Shown here: piece by piece, positions 9,350 through 18,190 of the stretch
How positions within the stretch are numbered: position 1 is the stretch's first letter
Layout of the letters: each line of letters starts with the position of its first letter
Origin: Haloarcula sp. CBA1127
GTDB lineage: Archaea; Halobacteriota; Halobacteria; Halobacteriales; Haloarculaceae
NCBI RefSeq assembly: GCF_001485575.1
Contig: NZ_BCNB01000001.1
Location: 62,001-126,000 of the forward strand
Direction: 5' to 3'
DNA length: 64,000 nucleotides
Program-made: the position numbers and the translations under genes
Notes under the pieces: model-generated
Seen by the model: the letters and a program-made list of their open reading frames with translations, nothing else
The model's database searches: none
Told to the model about the DNA's origin: nothing

Positions 9350-9780
9350 CTACTGAGATGCGAGCGTACGGGTAACGGTTTAGCTGGGCCAGCGTCTCGA
9401 CCTCGTAACCCCGACGCCGACTCCGGTGTTTCCGGACACCGGAAGGCCGAACACTGCTGTTTCCAGCACCCTTCGATGAGTGACGTTCGATTACCGATTA
9501 CTTCGGGGGTCGAGACCTCGACGTCTCCCAGCATCTCACGCTGGTCCGCGGTATTCTTGACTCCGTTCGGGATAACTGCCAGAACACCGACATCTATGTT
9601 GAGCTGATCTGCGAAGTTCGTCGCCACGTCAGCCGGTCCTTCGACGGACGTCTGGCCTTTCCAAGACAGTTCGACTGGGAGGACGTGATTGCGAGTGGGG
9701 TATATCGAATTGGAGAGATGGTCCGACTCTGTCGCAGAGTGGTCACAGAGCAAGTCGTCATAGTCATCGCCAACGCTCCC
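9350..9780 (-). pseudogene. ParA/Soj-type partition ATPase relic
   Basis: A minus-strand frame reads YDDLLCDHSATES, then VLPVE, NIDVGVLAVIPNGVKNTADQ and TSLIEGCWKQQCSAF. These align closely with the intact ParA encoded at 22540-23409 (YDVLICDPPATEG, VIPVE, EIDVGVLAAVPVGVKGTNDQ, TSLMEGSWAQQCSAF). After QQCSAF the homology continues in another frame (HRSRRRGYEVETLAQ), so there is a frameshift. The Walker A part is absent. The relic lies just upstream of the CNNM-type gene and records loss of an older replicon module or a deletion event. Confidence 0.75.
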
Positions 9781-9864
9781 CCAGGGGGGCGAAATCTGCA
9801 TAGGGCGTCTGACTACAGCGTGTCAACAGTAGATTTAGATAATGCCCGGAGAAACCAGGATTTG

Positions 9865-10944
9865 ATGCCTATCTCGCTGGTAACGTGGCTCCGTCTGTTC
9901 GGTGGTGTCGCCCTCCTCCTGGGAAACAGCTTTTTTGTCACGACCGAGTTCGCGATGACCCGCGTCAGGCAGTTCGAGGAGGCAGAGTTTCTCGGCAATG
10001 GCCGTGGACTCGAACGCGCCTGGAACATGACCAAGCGATTGGAGATATTCCTCACAGGCTGTCAGGTGGGGATTACCATCTGTAGTGTCGGCCTAGGTGT
10101 GGTCGCTGAACCGGCCGTCACAGCAGTTCTGGGACCACTACTGGGTGCAGTTGGTGTCACCGGCGGCGGACACACGACACTGTCTGTCCTCCTCGCGTTG
10201 GTCGTTGTCAATCTCATGCACGTTATCGTCGGTGAACAGGCACCGACGTATCTGGGAATCGAGCGTGCCAAGTTCGTCGCTGGATACGGATCGGGACCGC
10301 TGTACGTCTGGACAAAGCTCATGTATCCAGTGATCATCGCAGCGGACTGGGTAGCCAAAGCGTTGCTGGGCCTCTTCGGCGTCGAAATCTCCCGTTCGTG
10401 GACCGAATCGGAGACCGAGGGCGATCTCGCAACGACTCGGGCTGAACTGCGTAGCGAGATGGGTGAGTCGCTCAGCCGACTCGACATCTCCGAAGAGCGA
10501 CGGAGTGAAGTTATCAACGCCCTCGATATCGGCGCGACGCCGGTCAGTGAGATCATGGTTGAGCGCAGTGACATCGTCGCGCTCTCGACGACCGATGGTT
10601 TCGAGACGAACATGGACCGGATCGACGGAATGCCATACGTCCGCTTTCCGTTGATCGAAGACTCACTGGGCTCGTTCGTGGGTGTTGTCTACGCGCCGAC
10701 GGTGCTACACAACTACGAAACGCTGGATTCGGGGACGACCACACTCGAAGAACTGGCAACCTCGCCGCTAACCGTCGCTGCTGAGACGACTATCAGTGAC
10801 TTCATCGACCGGTGTCAGGCCGAAAGTCAGGAACTCGCTCTCGTGGTTGCAGACGACGATGTCGTTGGTCTCCTCACCGCGACAGACGCCTTCGAGGCAA
10901 TCACCGGTGAACTCGAAGACCCAATGGATCGCGCGGCCGAGTGA
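9865..10944 (+). CDS. CNNM/CorC-type membrane protein with DUF21 and CBS domains
   Basis: The 359-residue protein starts at the ATG at 9865, which opens directly into the first membrane helix (LRLFGGVALLLGNSFFVTTEFAMTRVRQ). The 60 codons open upstream are out of character and overlap the ParA relic region. Residues 1-190 form the DUF21 (cyclin M) transmembrane domain. A CBS pair follows from about residue 225 (ATPVSEIMVERSDIVALS, then VGLLTATDAFEAI). The C-terminal CorC_HlyC domain found in many relatives is absent. Family members are implicated in Mg2+/Co2+ efflux or its regulation; the actual ion is not shown here. Confidence 0.88.
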   Translation: MPISLVTWLRLFGGVALLLGNSFFVTTEFAMTRVRQFEEAEFLGNGRGLERAWNMTKRLEIFLTGCQVGITICSVGLGVVAEPAVTAVLGPLLGAVGVTGGGHTTLSVLLALVVVNLMHVIVGEQAPTYLGIERAKFVAGYGSGPLYVWTKLMYPVIIAADWVAKALLGLFGVEISRSWTESETEGDLATTRAELRSEMGESLSRLDISEERRSEVINALDIGATPVSEIMVERSDIVALSTTDGFETNMDRIDGMPYVRFPLIEDSLGSFVGVVYAPTVLHNYETLDSGTTTLEELATSPLTVAAETTISDFIDRCQAESQELALVVADDDVVGLLTATDAFEAITGELEDPMDRAAE

Positions 10945-11026
10945 TTATCAGTACAGGGCCAGCGTCAATGTGTACCGAGGATCGATGACCCCTTCAAGTA
11001 CCCGACTCTAGATTATAGCGTAGCTA

Positions 11027-11884
11027 TCAGAACCACTCGCGGGCCTTCAGGCGAGCCGTCAACTGGACGCTCTTACGGAGTCCGCGGCGGACGACGCCGC
11101 CCGAATTCGGTACGCCCTCTCCATCTTCGTACTCCAACCCTCGGACGATCGTAACCGGAATCTGTTCGTCCGCCTGTCCGAAGAGCAATGCTGATCCGGC
11201 GGTGAGTTCGTCCGCGACGAGGTCGACACCGCCGACCTTCGGCTCTCCGTACAGGTCTGTCCGTCCGAAGTTGTTATCGGTCGCTTCGATCCCTGAGCAC
11301 CCGATCGCCAGATCCATCGAACCCGGCCCGGCGATTTCCGAGTCGGCTAGGACGACAGCCACATCTGCGCCTGTGCGGGCCGCAATTCCCTCGCGCAGGC
11401 GACGCGCACTCTCATCAGGATCTTCAGGCAATAACGTCATAATCCCGTCTGGACTGTTTGACCAATCGACGCCTGCGTTCGTACAGAGTCGACCGTTCCG
11501 CTCGGTCAGGAGCATCGCTGGTACCTCGTCGAGCGCTTCCTGCGCCGCGTCGGGGTCAACAGCGTGATCTAGTAGCAGGTCTTCGCCGACCTCTGCAATC
11601 GGGATCGCACCGATAACCTCGCTTTCATCGTAAATTACGGCCACTTCCCGCGGGTCGATTCCGGTGATATCGGCCACCCGACGGTCGCGGTCGGTCACCT
11701 CAATCTCGTCGGCTTCGACGAGGCGATTCTCGGCGAACGAGACGACCTTCGCGGTGACGACGACAATGTCACCGTCTGTCAGGGGATACTCTTCAGCTGT
11801 CGTGTCGACGATTCGGTCGACGAGGTCGTCGTTTGGCTCGACTCGCCCGATATCAAGTCCGTGGAACGTTAGTTCTGTCATCAT
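11027..11884 (-). CDS. CofE-family coenzyme F420-0:L-glutamate ligase-like protein
   Basis: This 285-residue protein has the CofE pattern: DGDIVVVTAKVVSFAENRLV near residue 40, then NAGVDWSNSPDGIMTLLPEDPDESARRLR and DVAVVLADSEIAGPGSMDLAIGCSGIEA with GEPKVGGVDLVADELTAG. CofE adds gamma-linked glutamates to F420-0 in the cytosol, and haloarchaea make F420. CofE proteins are usually about 250 residues, so this version is slightly long and may be a paralog with altered substrate. No other F420 genes are nearby. Two consecutive Met codons open the frame; the first is used here. Confidence 0.75.
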   Translation of the reverse strand: MMTELTFHGLDIGRVEPNDDLVDRIVDTTAEEYPLTDGDIVVVTAKVVSFAENRLVEADEIEVTDRDRRVADITGIDPREVAVIYDESEVIGAIPIAEVGEDLLLDHAVDPDAAQEALDEVPAMLLTERNGRLCTNAGVDWSNSPDGIMTLLPEDPDESARRLREGIAARTGADVAVVLADSEIAGPGSMDLAIGCSGIEATDNNFGRTDLYGEPKVGGVDLVADELTAGSALLFGQADEQIPVTIVRGLEYEDGEGVPNSGGVVRRGLRKSVQLTARLKAREWF

Positions 11885-12070
11885 CTAGATGTTGGAAACA
11901 GCGCACTTCAACGCTGAGACAATTGTACATCGCTGGGAATAGACGAGACTTTCTTCGAAATGTGTCCCGCTTGACTTACCGACTGTATCGGGCGGTTCGA
12001 CGGGGTCGAGATCACGTCGCATCCACACGGCAGGCGGCTTTATTGGTGCAGGCTGTGTATCAGCATCTGT

Positions 12071-12358
12071 ATGCCCGAAGAAGTCCTATTCAAGTCAGAA
12101 AGTGACCAGAGCCGAGAAGAGATCGCATCGTACCTCCGGAAAGTCGCGGATAATCTTGATAGCGGAAGCGATATCAACCTGAAAGCAGGCTCCGAGTCTG
12201 TAACGCTGAATCCCCCTGCCCGACCGACCTTCGAGGTCAAAGCCGAACGCGAAGGGCCGGCAGATAATATGACTGAATTAAGTGTCGAATTCGAACTCGA
12301 ATGGGACGAAAATGATGGCGAGGAGGGCGGCGAAAGTGGGCAGTTAGAAATCGAGTAA
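12071..12358 (+). CDS. amphi-Trp domain-containing small protein
   Basis: This acidic 95-residue protein has the amphi-Trp layout common in haloarchaea: EVLFKSESDQSREEIASYLRKVADNL as an N-terminal helix pair, then a beta-rich part with LNPPARPTFEVKAEREG and VEFELEWDEN. The tail is a run of Glu/Gly. Family function is unknown. It is a single gene flanked by non-coding spacers, transcribed away from the CofE-like gene. Confidence 0.82.
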   Translation: MPEEVLFKSESDQSREEIASYLRKVADNLDSGSDINLKAGSESVTLNPPARPTFEVKAEREGPADNMTELSVEFELEWDENDGEEGGESGQLEIE

Positions 12359-12475
12359 TCACTCCGAACGCACGCTGAGGGGTTGATTCAGTGGAACCCA
12401 TCCGAACAGATGAAGCCGCTGTGCTGTCTGGCCCCCCTAACTCTTCTCTCCTGATTCTATCTGAGAGAACTGCGT

Positions 12476-13369
12476 TTACGATACAATCTCCTGGATGTAG
12501 AGGTGGGCGTACGCGCTCGCCCACACGATAGAAAGTAGATCGCCGACGCTTGAGGAGAGCACACGCAAAGCAGGAGTCGCCGAAGCGATGCTCGTCCCCA
12601 CTTCGGGTAGATAGAAGTTGCTTACGCTCCCGATAGCGATTACCGCGATGAGCACGAATTTCCGTCGGTAGTTCGTCGTAATCTGCCAGCTAATCCGAAG
12701 TGATTTGAGAGGGCCATATTGGCCGATAACACAAGCCTCCGGTGCGAACCAAAACTTGAACAACAAGCCGAGAAACGGCGTGGCAAAAACGAGCACACTC
12801 ACCGCCGCAACGACGGGAAAGCCAACTATATCTGCGGGATTTCCTGGAATAGCGCCAGCAAGGAGGAGTAGTGGAAGAAACAGAAAGAATGGAACTGTCA
12901 TTACTGAAAAAACGATAAGCAATACTACGCCAATCAACGCCGGTGTCCGAGTAATGCTCCGATGGACTCCTTCGCGTATCGTTACAGAGTTATCAGTCAG
13001 TTCCCCGGCGGCAATCGTTCCCACATAGGCTCGAATCAAGATGATAAACACAAACGCCGTCAGACCATCGAGTAGGTTGATTACAGGCATCGGGAACGTG
13101 TTGATGATGTCCGTTTCGAGAAGTCGGTTGGCTAAGATAGTCAGGCCCGCGAAGGCAATGATCGACGGATAGGACCGAAACAAGCGAACGGACCAGACCA
13201 ACGCATCAAGGACGCTCCGATTGGTGGTCGCAGTATCGATGTTTCGGCATTCAAGACAACCACAGCCATCGATATCTTCTCGTGACTTAATCGTCGGTGC
13301 CATGTCACATGTAGTTGCGTCGTCACCGGTAGGAGTGCTTCGGACTGGGGGGTCGGTGTGTTCGCTCAT
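12476..13369 (-). CDS. polytopic membrane protein, haloarchaeal (glycerophosphodiester-phosphodiesterase-membrane-domain-like)
   Basis: The 297-residue protein has a hydrophilic N-terminus containing CGCLECRN (a possible metal or disulfide cluster near residue 36) and then about six membrane segments (for example VFIILIRAYVGTIAAGELTD). The arrangement of an amphipathic EGVHRSITRTPALIGVVLL loop and a second KSLRISWQITTNYRRKFVLI loop recalls the DUF7847/GDPD-membrane type seen in haloarchaea. Its start overlaps the stop of the winged-helix regulator gene (ATGA), so the two form an operon. Function is unknown. Confidence 0.7.
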   Translation of the reverse strand: MSEHTDPPVRSTPTGDDATTCDMAPTIKSREDIDGCGCLECRNIDTATTNRSVLDALVWSVRLFRSYPSIIAFAGLTILANRLLETDIINTFPMPVINLLDGLTAFVFIILIRAYVGTIAAGELTDNSVTIREGVHRSITRTPALIGVVLLIVFSVMTVPFFLFLPLLLLAGAIPGNPADIVGFPVVAAVSVLVFATPFLGLLFKFWFAPEACVIGQYGPLKSLRISWQITTNYRRKFVLIAVIAIGSVSNFYLPEVGTSIASATPALRVLSSSVGDLLSIVWASAYAHLYIQEIVS

Positions 13370-13818
13370 TCGGCAGTGATGAACTGTGAGATGGATTCGC
13401 CGATAGCAAGTAAAATCGATGGGGGACCGAGCAGCGAAGCGAACGATTTGAACGCTCGTTTGAGACTCGGGCGGTCGTCCTCAGTGCCGAGGAAGAGAAG
13501 TGTCGGGTCTTCAGATACGACGTATACACTCATCTCGCGGCCTTTTTCCGAATAGCAGGTGTCAGTCACTTCGATTATGCCAGCCGCTTCGAGATTCTCC
13601 AAATGATAGTGAACGTTCTGCAGGCTCTGGCCGAGTTGTTCAGCGATCCGTGCCGGTGTCGCTGGCGTTTCGTTGAGCAGTTGGAAAATCTCGTACGCAG
13701 TCTCGGAGGACAACGCTTCGATTACCTCTCGTGTTGTGTCGTCATCGAGACTCAAAATAGCGGGGTTATCACTTCGTTCGACGGCGGCGTCAGTTTGTGT
13801 TGGAAGAAGTCGTGCCAT
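13366..13818 (-). CDS. winged-helix (ArsR-type) transcriptional regulator
   Basis: This 150-residue protein has a DNA-binding winged helix at about residues 30-85: ALSSETAYEIFQLLNETPATPARIAEQLGQSLQNVHYHLENLEAAGIIEV in outline, with the recognition helix around QNVHYHLENL. The C-terminal part (VYVVSEDPTLLFLG, then FKSFASLLGPPSILLAIG) is hydrophobic and could touch the membrane or a ligand. It is the first gene of a two-gene operon with the membrane protein and probably regulates it or the similar membrane protein encoded next door. Confidence 0.87.
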   Translation of the reverse strand: MARLLPTQTDAAVERSDNPAILSLDDDTTREVIEALSSETAYEIFQLLNETPATPARIAEQLGQSLQNVHYHLENLEAAGIIEVTDTCYSEKGREMSVYVVSEDPTLLFLGTEDDRPSLKRAFKSFASLLGPPSILLAIGESISQFITAE

Positions 13819-13908
13819 GTGTGTGAGTAGCTGCTGTGGATCGAGAGCGTGGGATCTGCTCCAGTTGGTTGCTGTTCGAAACTATCGTTTGTAATTGTTG
13901 GTAGGTGT

Positions 13909-14715
13909 TTATGTTGATTCCGGGACAGCAGTTAATCGCAAGTAATAGGCCGTATAGACCGTATAAAAGTACGCGAAGCCGACTGAAGACAGAGCGATTC
14001 CGAGCAGGAGCAATATCGGCATCGGAATCCCGATCTCAATCGGTAATACGTCAGCCGGTCCAGCGTCCGTCAGTGTCAACCGGAGGAGATATTCGGGGAT
14101 GAAGAAAGCGTTCAACAGGACACTCCACACCAGCGAGAATCCAGCGACGCTTCTGAGATTTGAACGGACGAGTTTCACACTTTTTCGGAACGCATCAGTA
14201 ACACTCTCGTTCTCGATGACAATCGCAGTGTCGTAAAACTGTACGAACATGATGACAACGAGGATGGACAGCAGCCAGATGAGTATAGATCCGACGCCGG
14301 CGATGAAGGCAGCCATCTCGTTAATCGGGGCGAGCGCCATCGAGCCGATACCGAGGATGAACCCGATCAATCCGAGTCCGACAGCGGTCCCGAACACGAT
14401 AAGTATGAACAACACAGTTGCGAGGAGAAGTGGGAAGTAATGTGTCCGCGCTTCAACGAAAAACTGGGTGAGCGACGCGTCTACTCCTTCGAGCGCGGTC
14501 TGTGCGGTTCCGATGAAGCCACCGAGAACGAACGGGAACACAATGAGCCATACGAGAGAGACACCCGCTGACAGTAGTGGTGATTCGATCAGGTTATCCA
14601 CGTACTGGAGTTGACTTACGGCCCCGATGAGGAGGCCGGCGACGAACAGGATCGGGTTTTCTCGGAGGGCAGCGGATCCATCTTTGAATGCGGAGACTGT
14701 CACCATTGCGTTCAC
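13909..14715 (-). CDS. polytopic membrane protein related in layout to the one at 12476
   Basis: The 268-residue protein has about six membrane helices (LFVAGLLIGAVSQ, FPFVLGGFIGTAQTALEG, FPLLLATVLFILIVFGTAVGLGLIGFILG). The loop ESVTDAFRKSVKLVRSNLRSVAGFSLVW parallels a loop of the neighbouring 297-residue membrane protein, suggesting a shared fold. It lies just upstream of, and on the same strand as, the winged-helix regulator. Function is unknown. Confidence 0.75.
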   Translation of the reverse strand: MNAMVTVSAFKDGSAALRENPILFVAGLLIGAVSQLQYVDNLIESPLLSAGVSLVWLIVFPFVLGGFIGTAQTALEGVDASLTQFFVEARTHYFPLLLATVLFILIVFGTAVGLGLIGFILGIGSMALAPINEMAAFIAGVGSILIWLLSILVVIMFVQFYDTAIVIENESVTDAFRKSVKLVRSNLRSVAGFSLVWSVLLNAFFIPEYLLRLTLTDAGPADVLPIEIGIPMPILLLLGIALSSVGFAYFYTVYTAYYLRLTAVPEST

Positions 14716-15516
14716 GAATTACTGCCATCACGTATTAGGCCGAGCGTAGTATCAAAATCAGATTTGAGCATTTTGAACGGCAGTACAGGCGACGAGCACC
14801 GATCTCGCCAACACTCGGTCGGGTAATCATCGGGCCACCTTCTGGTGGCGGGACGGTGGAAACCCAGTAGCTGTCGGGTGGTGCGTTGCATACCGTTTCT
14901 CCCACCCCTGGCAACCCACCATTCTACTGGTGAACATAGCGGTGCTACGGGGTATTGTTGTACGTCCAAGTGCGTATGCCACTGGAGACATCGGTACCGT
15001 GGTAGATCTGGCTATTATCGTGGGGGATAATGGTATGGTGTTTGGTATCGTGGCTCCACAAAGGCTATTTATGAGGCGTCTGTCACATCCGGGTGGGTTC
15101 TGGTCCCCGCTTCGCATTCCCCTGACTGCTGGTCGTCTGACTGGGTTTCCCGGGTCCAGAACCCAGCCGTGCCTCTGACATAGCAAGATGGTGGGCGCTA
15201 CGCAAGGTGCCCATTGCAGCCCACCATTTCCCTCCAAACGAACGGGCAAGGTTGTCTTGTGTTCGTCCGATTGTGTGGTACCGTTGCCGTTACTGTTGGG
15301 CATCTCCGGTCAGGTGTGAGTGCTCACAGAGACCTGCAGGTGCCTCAACATGACGCGAATGAACGTCATCAGAACGTGGCGAAGAATGTCAGTACCCGTT
15401 CCCTCGAGACCTCCCCTCGATACGTCGGCGATGCTATTATTAGCGTCGATGTGGTACAGCTGGCACTATCCTATTCATTAAATCATCCATAAATGACTTC
15501 ATATAGTTAGAGAACG
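14716..15516. other. 800-bp gene-poor stretch rich in inverted repeats
   Basis: Open frames of 80-160 codons occur on both strands but have no family signature, and their composition (Pro/Arg/Thr without the acidic bias) is unlike a halophile protein. The DNA holds several hairpins: CCACC-ttct-GGTGG near 14832, CTGGGTT...AACCCAG near 15139-15164, and ATGGTGGGC...GCCCACCAT near 15188-15228. A structured RNA or a decayed mobile element end would fit. I recognise neither. Confidence 0.4.
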
Positions 15517-15669
15517 ATGGTTATCGATATGCTTCAGTGGCTCCGAGCACGTTTTACACAAGACTCTAACTCGGGTTCGGCAGCGACCATTGCTGTCGAT
15601 ACCTGTGTAGAGTGCGATGCACCAGCGCCACCTGGGGCCAGCCGTTGTGGCGACTGTTTAGATAACTGA
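15517..15669 (+). CDS. small zinc-finger protein (50 aa)
   Basis: The ATG at 15517 opens a 50-codon frame whose second half reads CVECDAPAPPGASRCGDCL, a four-cysteine CxxC...CxxC knuckle of the kind found in haloarchaeal zinc-ribbon micro-proteins. The N-terminal MLQWLRARF forms an amphipathic helix. An AT-rich stretch (TATTCATTAAATCAT) lies 25-45 bp upstream and could hold the promoter. Role unknown; such proteins are often regulators in haloarchaea. Confidence 0.68.
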   Translation: MVIDMLQWLRARFTQDSNSGSAATIAVDTCVECDAPAPPGASRCGDCLDN

Positions 15670-16011
15670 GACGCTGTGCTCTGTCGCCCGGTACTGTTCA
15701 GTATCGACACCGTCAGTGCTGCATGGATCGTTCACTGGCAAGCAGCTGGGTACGTCATTGGAACAGTCAGGACTGGGCGGATTGAGATACATATTACTTT
15801 CAGATAGCTATAGATCAGGGTGTGATAAAATGATTCACACACCTCAGTAGCGCCTGAAAACCGGCGTCTGAGAGGCAGAAATTATTGCTTCTATTCAGAA
15901 ACAGCAGTAGTAGCTTTCTCGACCGGTCTCAGAAAACCATGCCAACTGTTCTATGACACCCTGATAGATAGCAAGCGCAGCTGACTCTATTCTGTCATTT
16001 GTAGGATGATA
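15670..16011. other. intergenic gap, no gene seen
   Basis: The stretch is relatively AT-rich with only short broken frames. Nothing is recognisable up to the acetyltransferase relic on the minus strand. Confidence 0.4.
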
Positions 16012-16098
16012 TCAGTCGTCTACGCTAGCTACCATGTGATACTGCGTCCTTTCGAACCCGAGCTTTTCGTAGAAGGCGATGGCTCGGTCGTTGTCTAC
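16012..16098 (-). pseudogene. GNAT acetyltransferase C-terminal fragment
   Basis: The frame reads VDNDRAIAFYEKLGFER and ends after 29 codons. This matches the conserved last motif of GNAT acetyltransferases (N.rAi.fYeklGF). A stop codon lies two codons upstream of the motif and no acetyl-CoA-binding motif precedes it, so only the gene's tail remains, next to the membrane-protein gene at 16119. Confidence 0.7.
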
Positions 16099-16118
16099 GG
16101 ACGATCAATGTGGCCTTC

Positions 16119-16526
16119 TCACGGAGCCGATGTTCTGTATAAGTAGATGGCACAGAGGGCGAGGATGGCCTCAGCTACCTTCGCTCCGACAGCCAGCGGA
16201 TTCAGGTTCCCCTGCATATAGAACGCGTCAAAGCTGAAACCCTGGAACGCAAACAGTGCGAGAATGGTGACAATGGCGTACCCCGCAGCGACAAGGTACA
16301 GCTCGGGCCGCCAGTATCGGCTACTGTACAGGAGGGCCCCGCCAAGAAATCCAAGCCCATTCAGAATAAACAGCGTCCCTAATGTCTGGCTGAATCCCAT
16401 GACACGTGGACCGAGCAGTAAGTGGATGCCAGCAGTGGTAAGCGTGGCTACGATTGCGAGGTATCCCACTGGATGCGATGGGAGCGTAAAAAACGAATCT
16501 TGCCGTTGTGTCGATTGAGCAACCAT
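16119..16526 (-). CDS. small four-helix membrane protein
   Basis: The 135-residue protein is almost entirely hydrophobic, with four membrane segments: VGYLAIVATLTTAGIHLLLG, LGTLFILNGLGFLGGALL, LYLVAAGYAIVTILALFAF and GAKVAEAILALCAIYLY. It resembles small haloarchaeal integral membrane proteins of the DUF7475 sort, but the family call is from memory of the layout only. It stands alone, divergent from the secreted-protein gene at 16792. Confidence 0.72.
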   Translation of the reverse strand: MVAQSTQRQDSFFTLPSHPVGYLAIVATLTTAGIHLLLGPRVMGFSQTLGTLFILNGLGFLGGALLYSSRYWRPELYLVAAGYAIVTILALFAFQGFSFDAFYMQGNLNPLAVGAKVAEAILALCAIYLYRTSAP

Positions 16527-16791
16527 ACTGCGTAATTGTCACTGAAGTATATTAAATCCATGTGAGGATTCCGACATTACGGGACCAGACAGAACGCATA
16601 TGATCGGCTGCGTTCGATGGCCGTATCTTCCTCAGCGGTAATACGTCCGTTTTCTCCGGAAACCCCTGGTCCGTCATCAGCAATTTCACCCCGCATCGCT
16701 GATTCGGCCTCGATTTATTAACTCTGTCCGTGACACTTGGATGAGACAATCGGAATGATATTCTGTTTCCTGTTGGAACACAATCCTACGG

Positions 16792-17289
16792 ATGGTTTCC
16801 CGTCGAATGATTGCGCTCCTTCTCGGATCGGCGCTTGTGATTGGTTATGTCCAGTATGATACCGTCTCTGGACCCTTCCAACCCACACTGACTGTGGAAA
16901 ACAACGACACGACAGCGTATCAACTGTCAGCGTACACTGTCGAAAGCAGCGAGCAGGCGATGTACATGAATTTCGAGGTCACGACCAGAGATGGCGAACA
17001 CAGGCTCAAGACGCTCTCGCAACTGGTCTGGCCGGATGGGGATCGAAACGTCACACTCGCTGACGATGGGGTCCCCACACAACAGATCACCGTCGCTCCC
17101 GGCGAGACGGTGACGACCACGATTGACGGGTGGACACGTGGGGACGTGACGGTGTACCTCGGCGAGAAGGGCACCGATAACGAGACGCACGTCTACACCA
17201 GAGTGCGGACGTGTCCCCGAACTGGTCAGGAACACAGTTTGACCTTCGAGGAAGATGGCGGAATCAGTGGTGGCTCAATTTGTGCCTGA
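16792..17289 (+). CDS. secreted or membrane-anchored beta-rich protein, unknown function
   Basis: The 165-residue protein has a basic start and one hydrophobic segment (MIALLLGSALVIGYVQY), then a beta-rich exterior part with FQPTLTVENND, an Ig-like strand pattern, VAPGETVTTTIDGW and a C-terminal cysteine pair (VRTCPRTG and GGSICA) that may form a disulfide. It is a typical haloarchaeal cell-surface domain. No family recognised. It converges with the membrane-protein gene at 17336. Confidence 0.68.
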   Translation: MVSRRMIALLLGSALVIGYVQYDTVSGPFQPTLTVENNDTTAYQLSAYTVESSEQAMYMNFEVTTRDGEHRLKTLSQLVWPDGDRNVTLADDGVPTQQITVAPGETVTTTIDGWTRGDVTVYLGEKGTDNETHVYTRVRTCPRTGQEHSLTFEEDGGISGGSICA

Positions 17290-17335
17290 TGATGTGCTGG
17301 TGGCAATTCACAAGAGAGAGCACGCACGAACGTCG

Positions 17336-18190
17336 TTACTGGCTCTCGTCTGAGCGTGCGTCTCCCGATTCGATATGGTCGGCTGGGCTCGACGCTGTCT
17401 CACGAGAGCCAGTCGAAAAGACGGTTCCGATCGCAACAGCGTGAATCGGTGCCACTACGGCAGTACTCAGAAAGCCGCCGGCGACCGGTACGGTCGCGAG
17501 GCCCCAGTAGGCGAGACCAATGACGATGATGAGGCCGGCGATGGTCATGCCCCGCCCTCGTGATCGACGGTAGCTCTGCCTGAGCGCCGTCACAAAGCCA
17601 CTGCCAGTGACTAGCAACGCAGGGAGCAGGAACAGACGGGTCAGGACGAACAGAGCCACCGCCAATAGCATCAGTCCGGACAGGAAACCAGTGATATCCA
17701 CCGAGAAACCGCCCAATAGTTGCGGGATGGAGACGACGGCAGCCAGTGCGACAAGATACCTGCTTAACGCGCGGGGACCAGAGTGCGTATCGAGGACTCG
17801 TGTAATCGTCACCCAACCGGCGATTCCGACAGCGAGTGGAACGAGGACTTCGAGCCCGACAGCCCAGAGGAGATACCGTGTTTCGAGGTCGACCAACGCA
17901 CCAACGTGTCGGACCGTTCGTGCAGTACCCTGTGGGAACACTGCATAGTTGACACTGACCGATTGACTGAGTGCGTCGGTTGGTGCCATCGGAACTGAAT
18001 CGTGCTGGCGAAGCCAGTCGACGAGTGCAACCACCATACCGACGAAAGCGAATGGGACAGCGAGCACGGGGTCGCGACGAATGCGCCCGAGCGCAGACTT
18101 GAGCACGCCCAGGGTAGACAGTCGAATCGTCGGGGATGGGTGTCCAAGCGAAGACACCGTCTCACTTCCAGCCTCCTCGTTCCCGGGCAT
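17336..18190 (-). CDS. polytopic membrane protein, unknown function
   Basis: The 284-residue protein has about six hydrophobic helices (VLAVPFAFVGMVVALVDWL, YLLWAVGLEVLVPLAVGIAG, GLMLLAVALFVLTRLFLLPA, MTIAGLIIVIGLAYWG). The loop SGFVTALRQSYRRSRGRG sits where the other two membrane proteins (12476, 13909) have a similar basic loop, suggesting the same broad class. Its start shares one base with the stop of the upstream beta-propeller gene (TAATG), so the two are co-transcribed. Confidence 0.72.
   Translation of the reverse strand: MPGNEEAGSETVSSLGHPSPTIRLSTLGVLKSALGRIRRDPVLAVPFAFVGMVVALVDWLRQHDSVPMAPTDALSQSVSVNYAVFPQGTARTVRHVGALVDLETRYLLWAVGLEVLVPLAVGIAGWVTITRVLDTHSGPRALSRYLVALAAVVSIPQLLGGFSVDITGFLSGLMLLAVALFVLTRLFLLPALLVTGSGFVTALRQSYRRSRGRGMTIAGLIIVIGLAYWGLATVPVAGGFLSTAVVAPIHAVAIGTVFSTGSRETASSPADHIESGDARSDESQ

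Noticed and set aside
14827-15303. 158-codon open frame on the minus strand
   Set aside because: Thr/Arg/Pro-rich, no acidic bias, no motif, and it spans strong hairpins that better explain the sequence.
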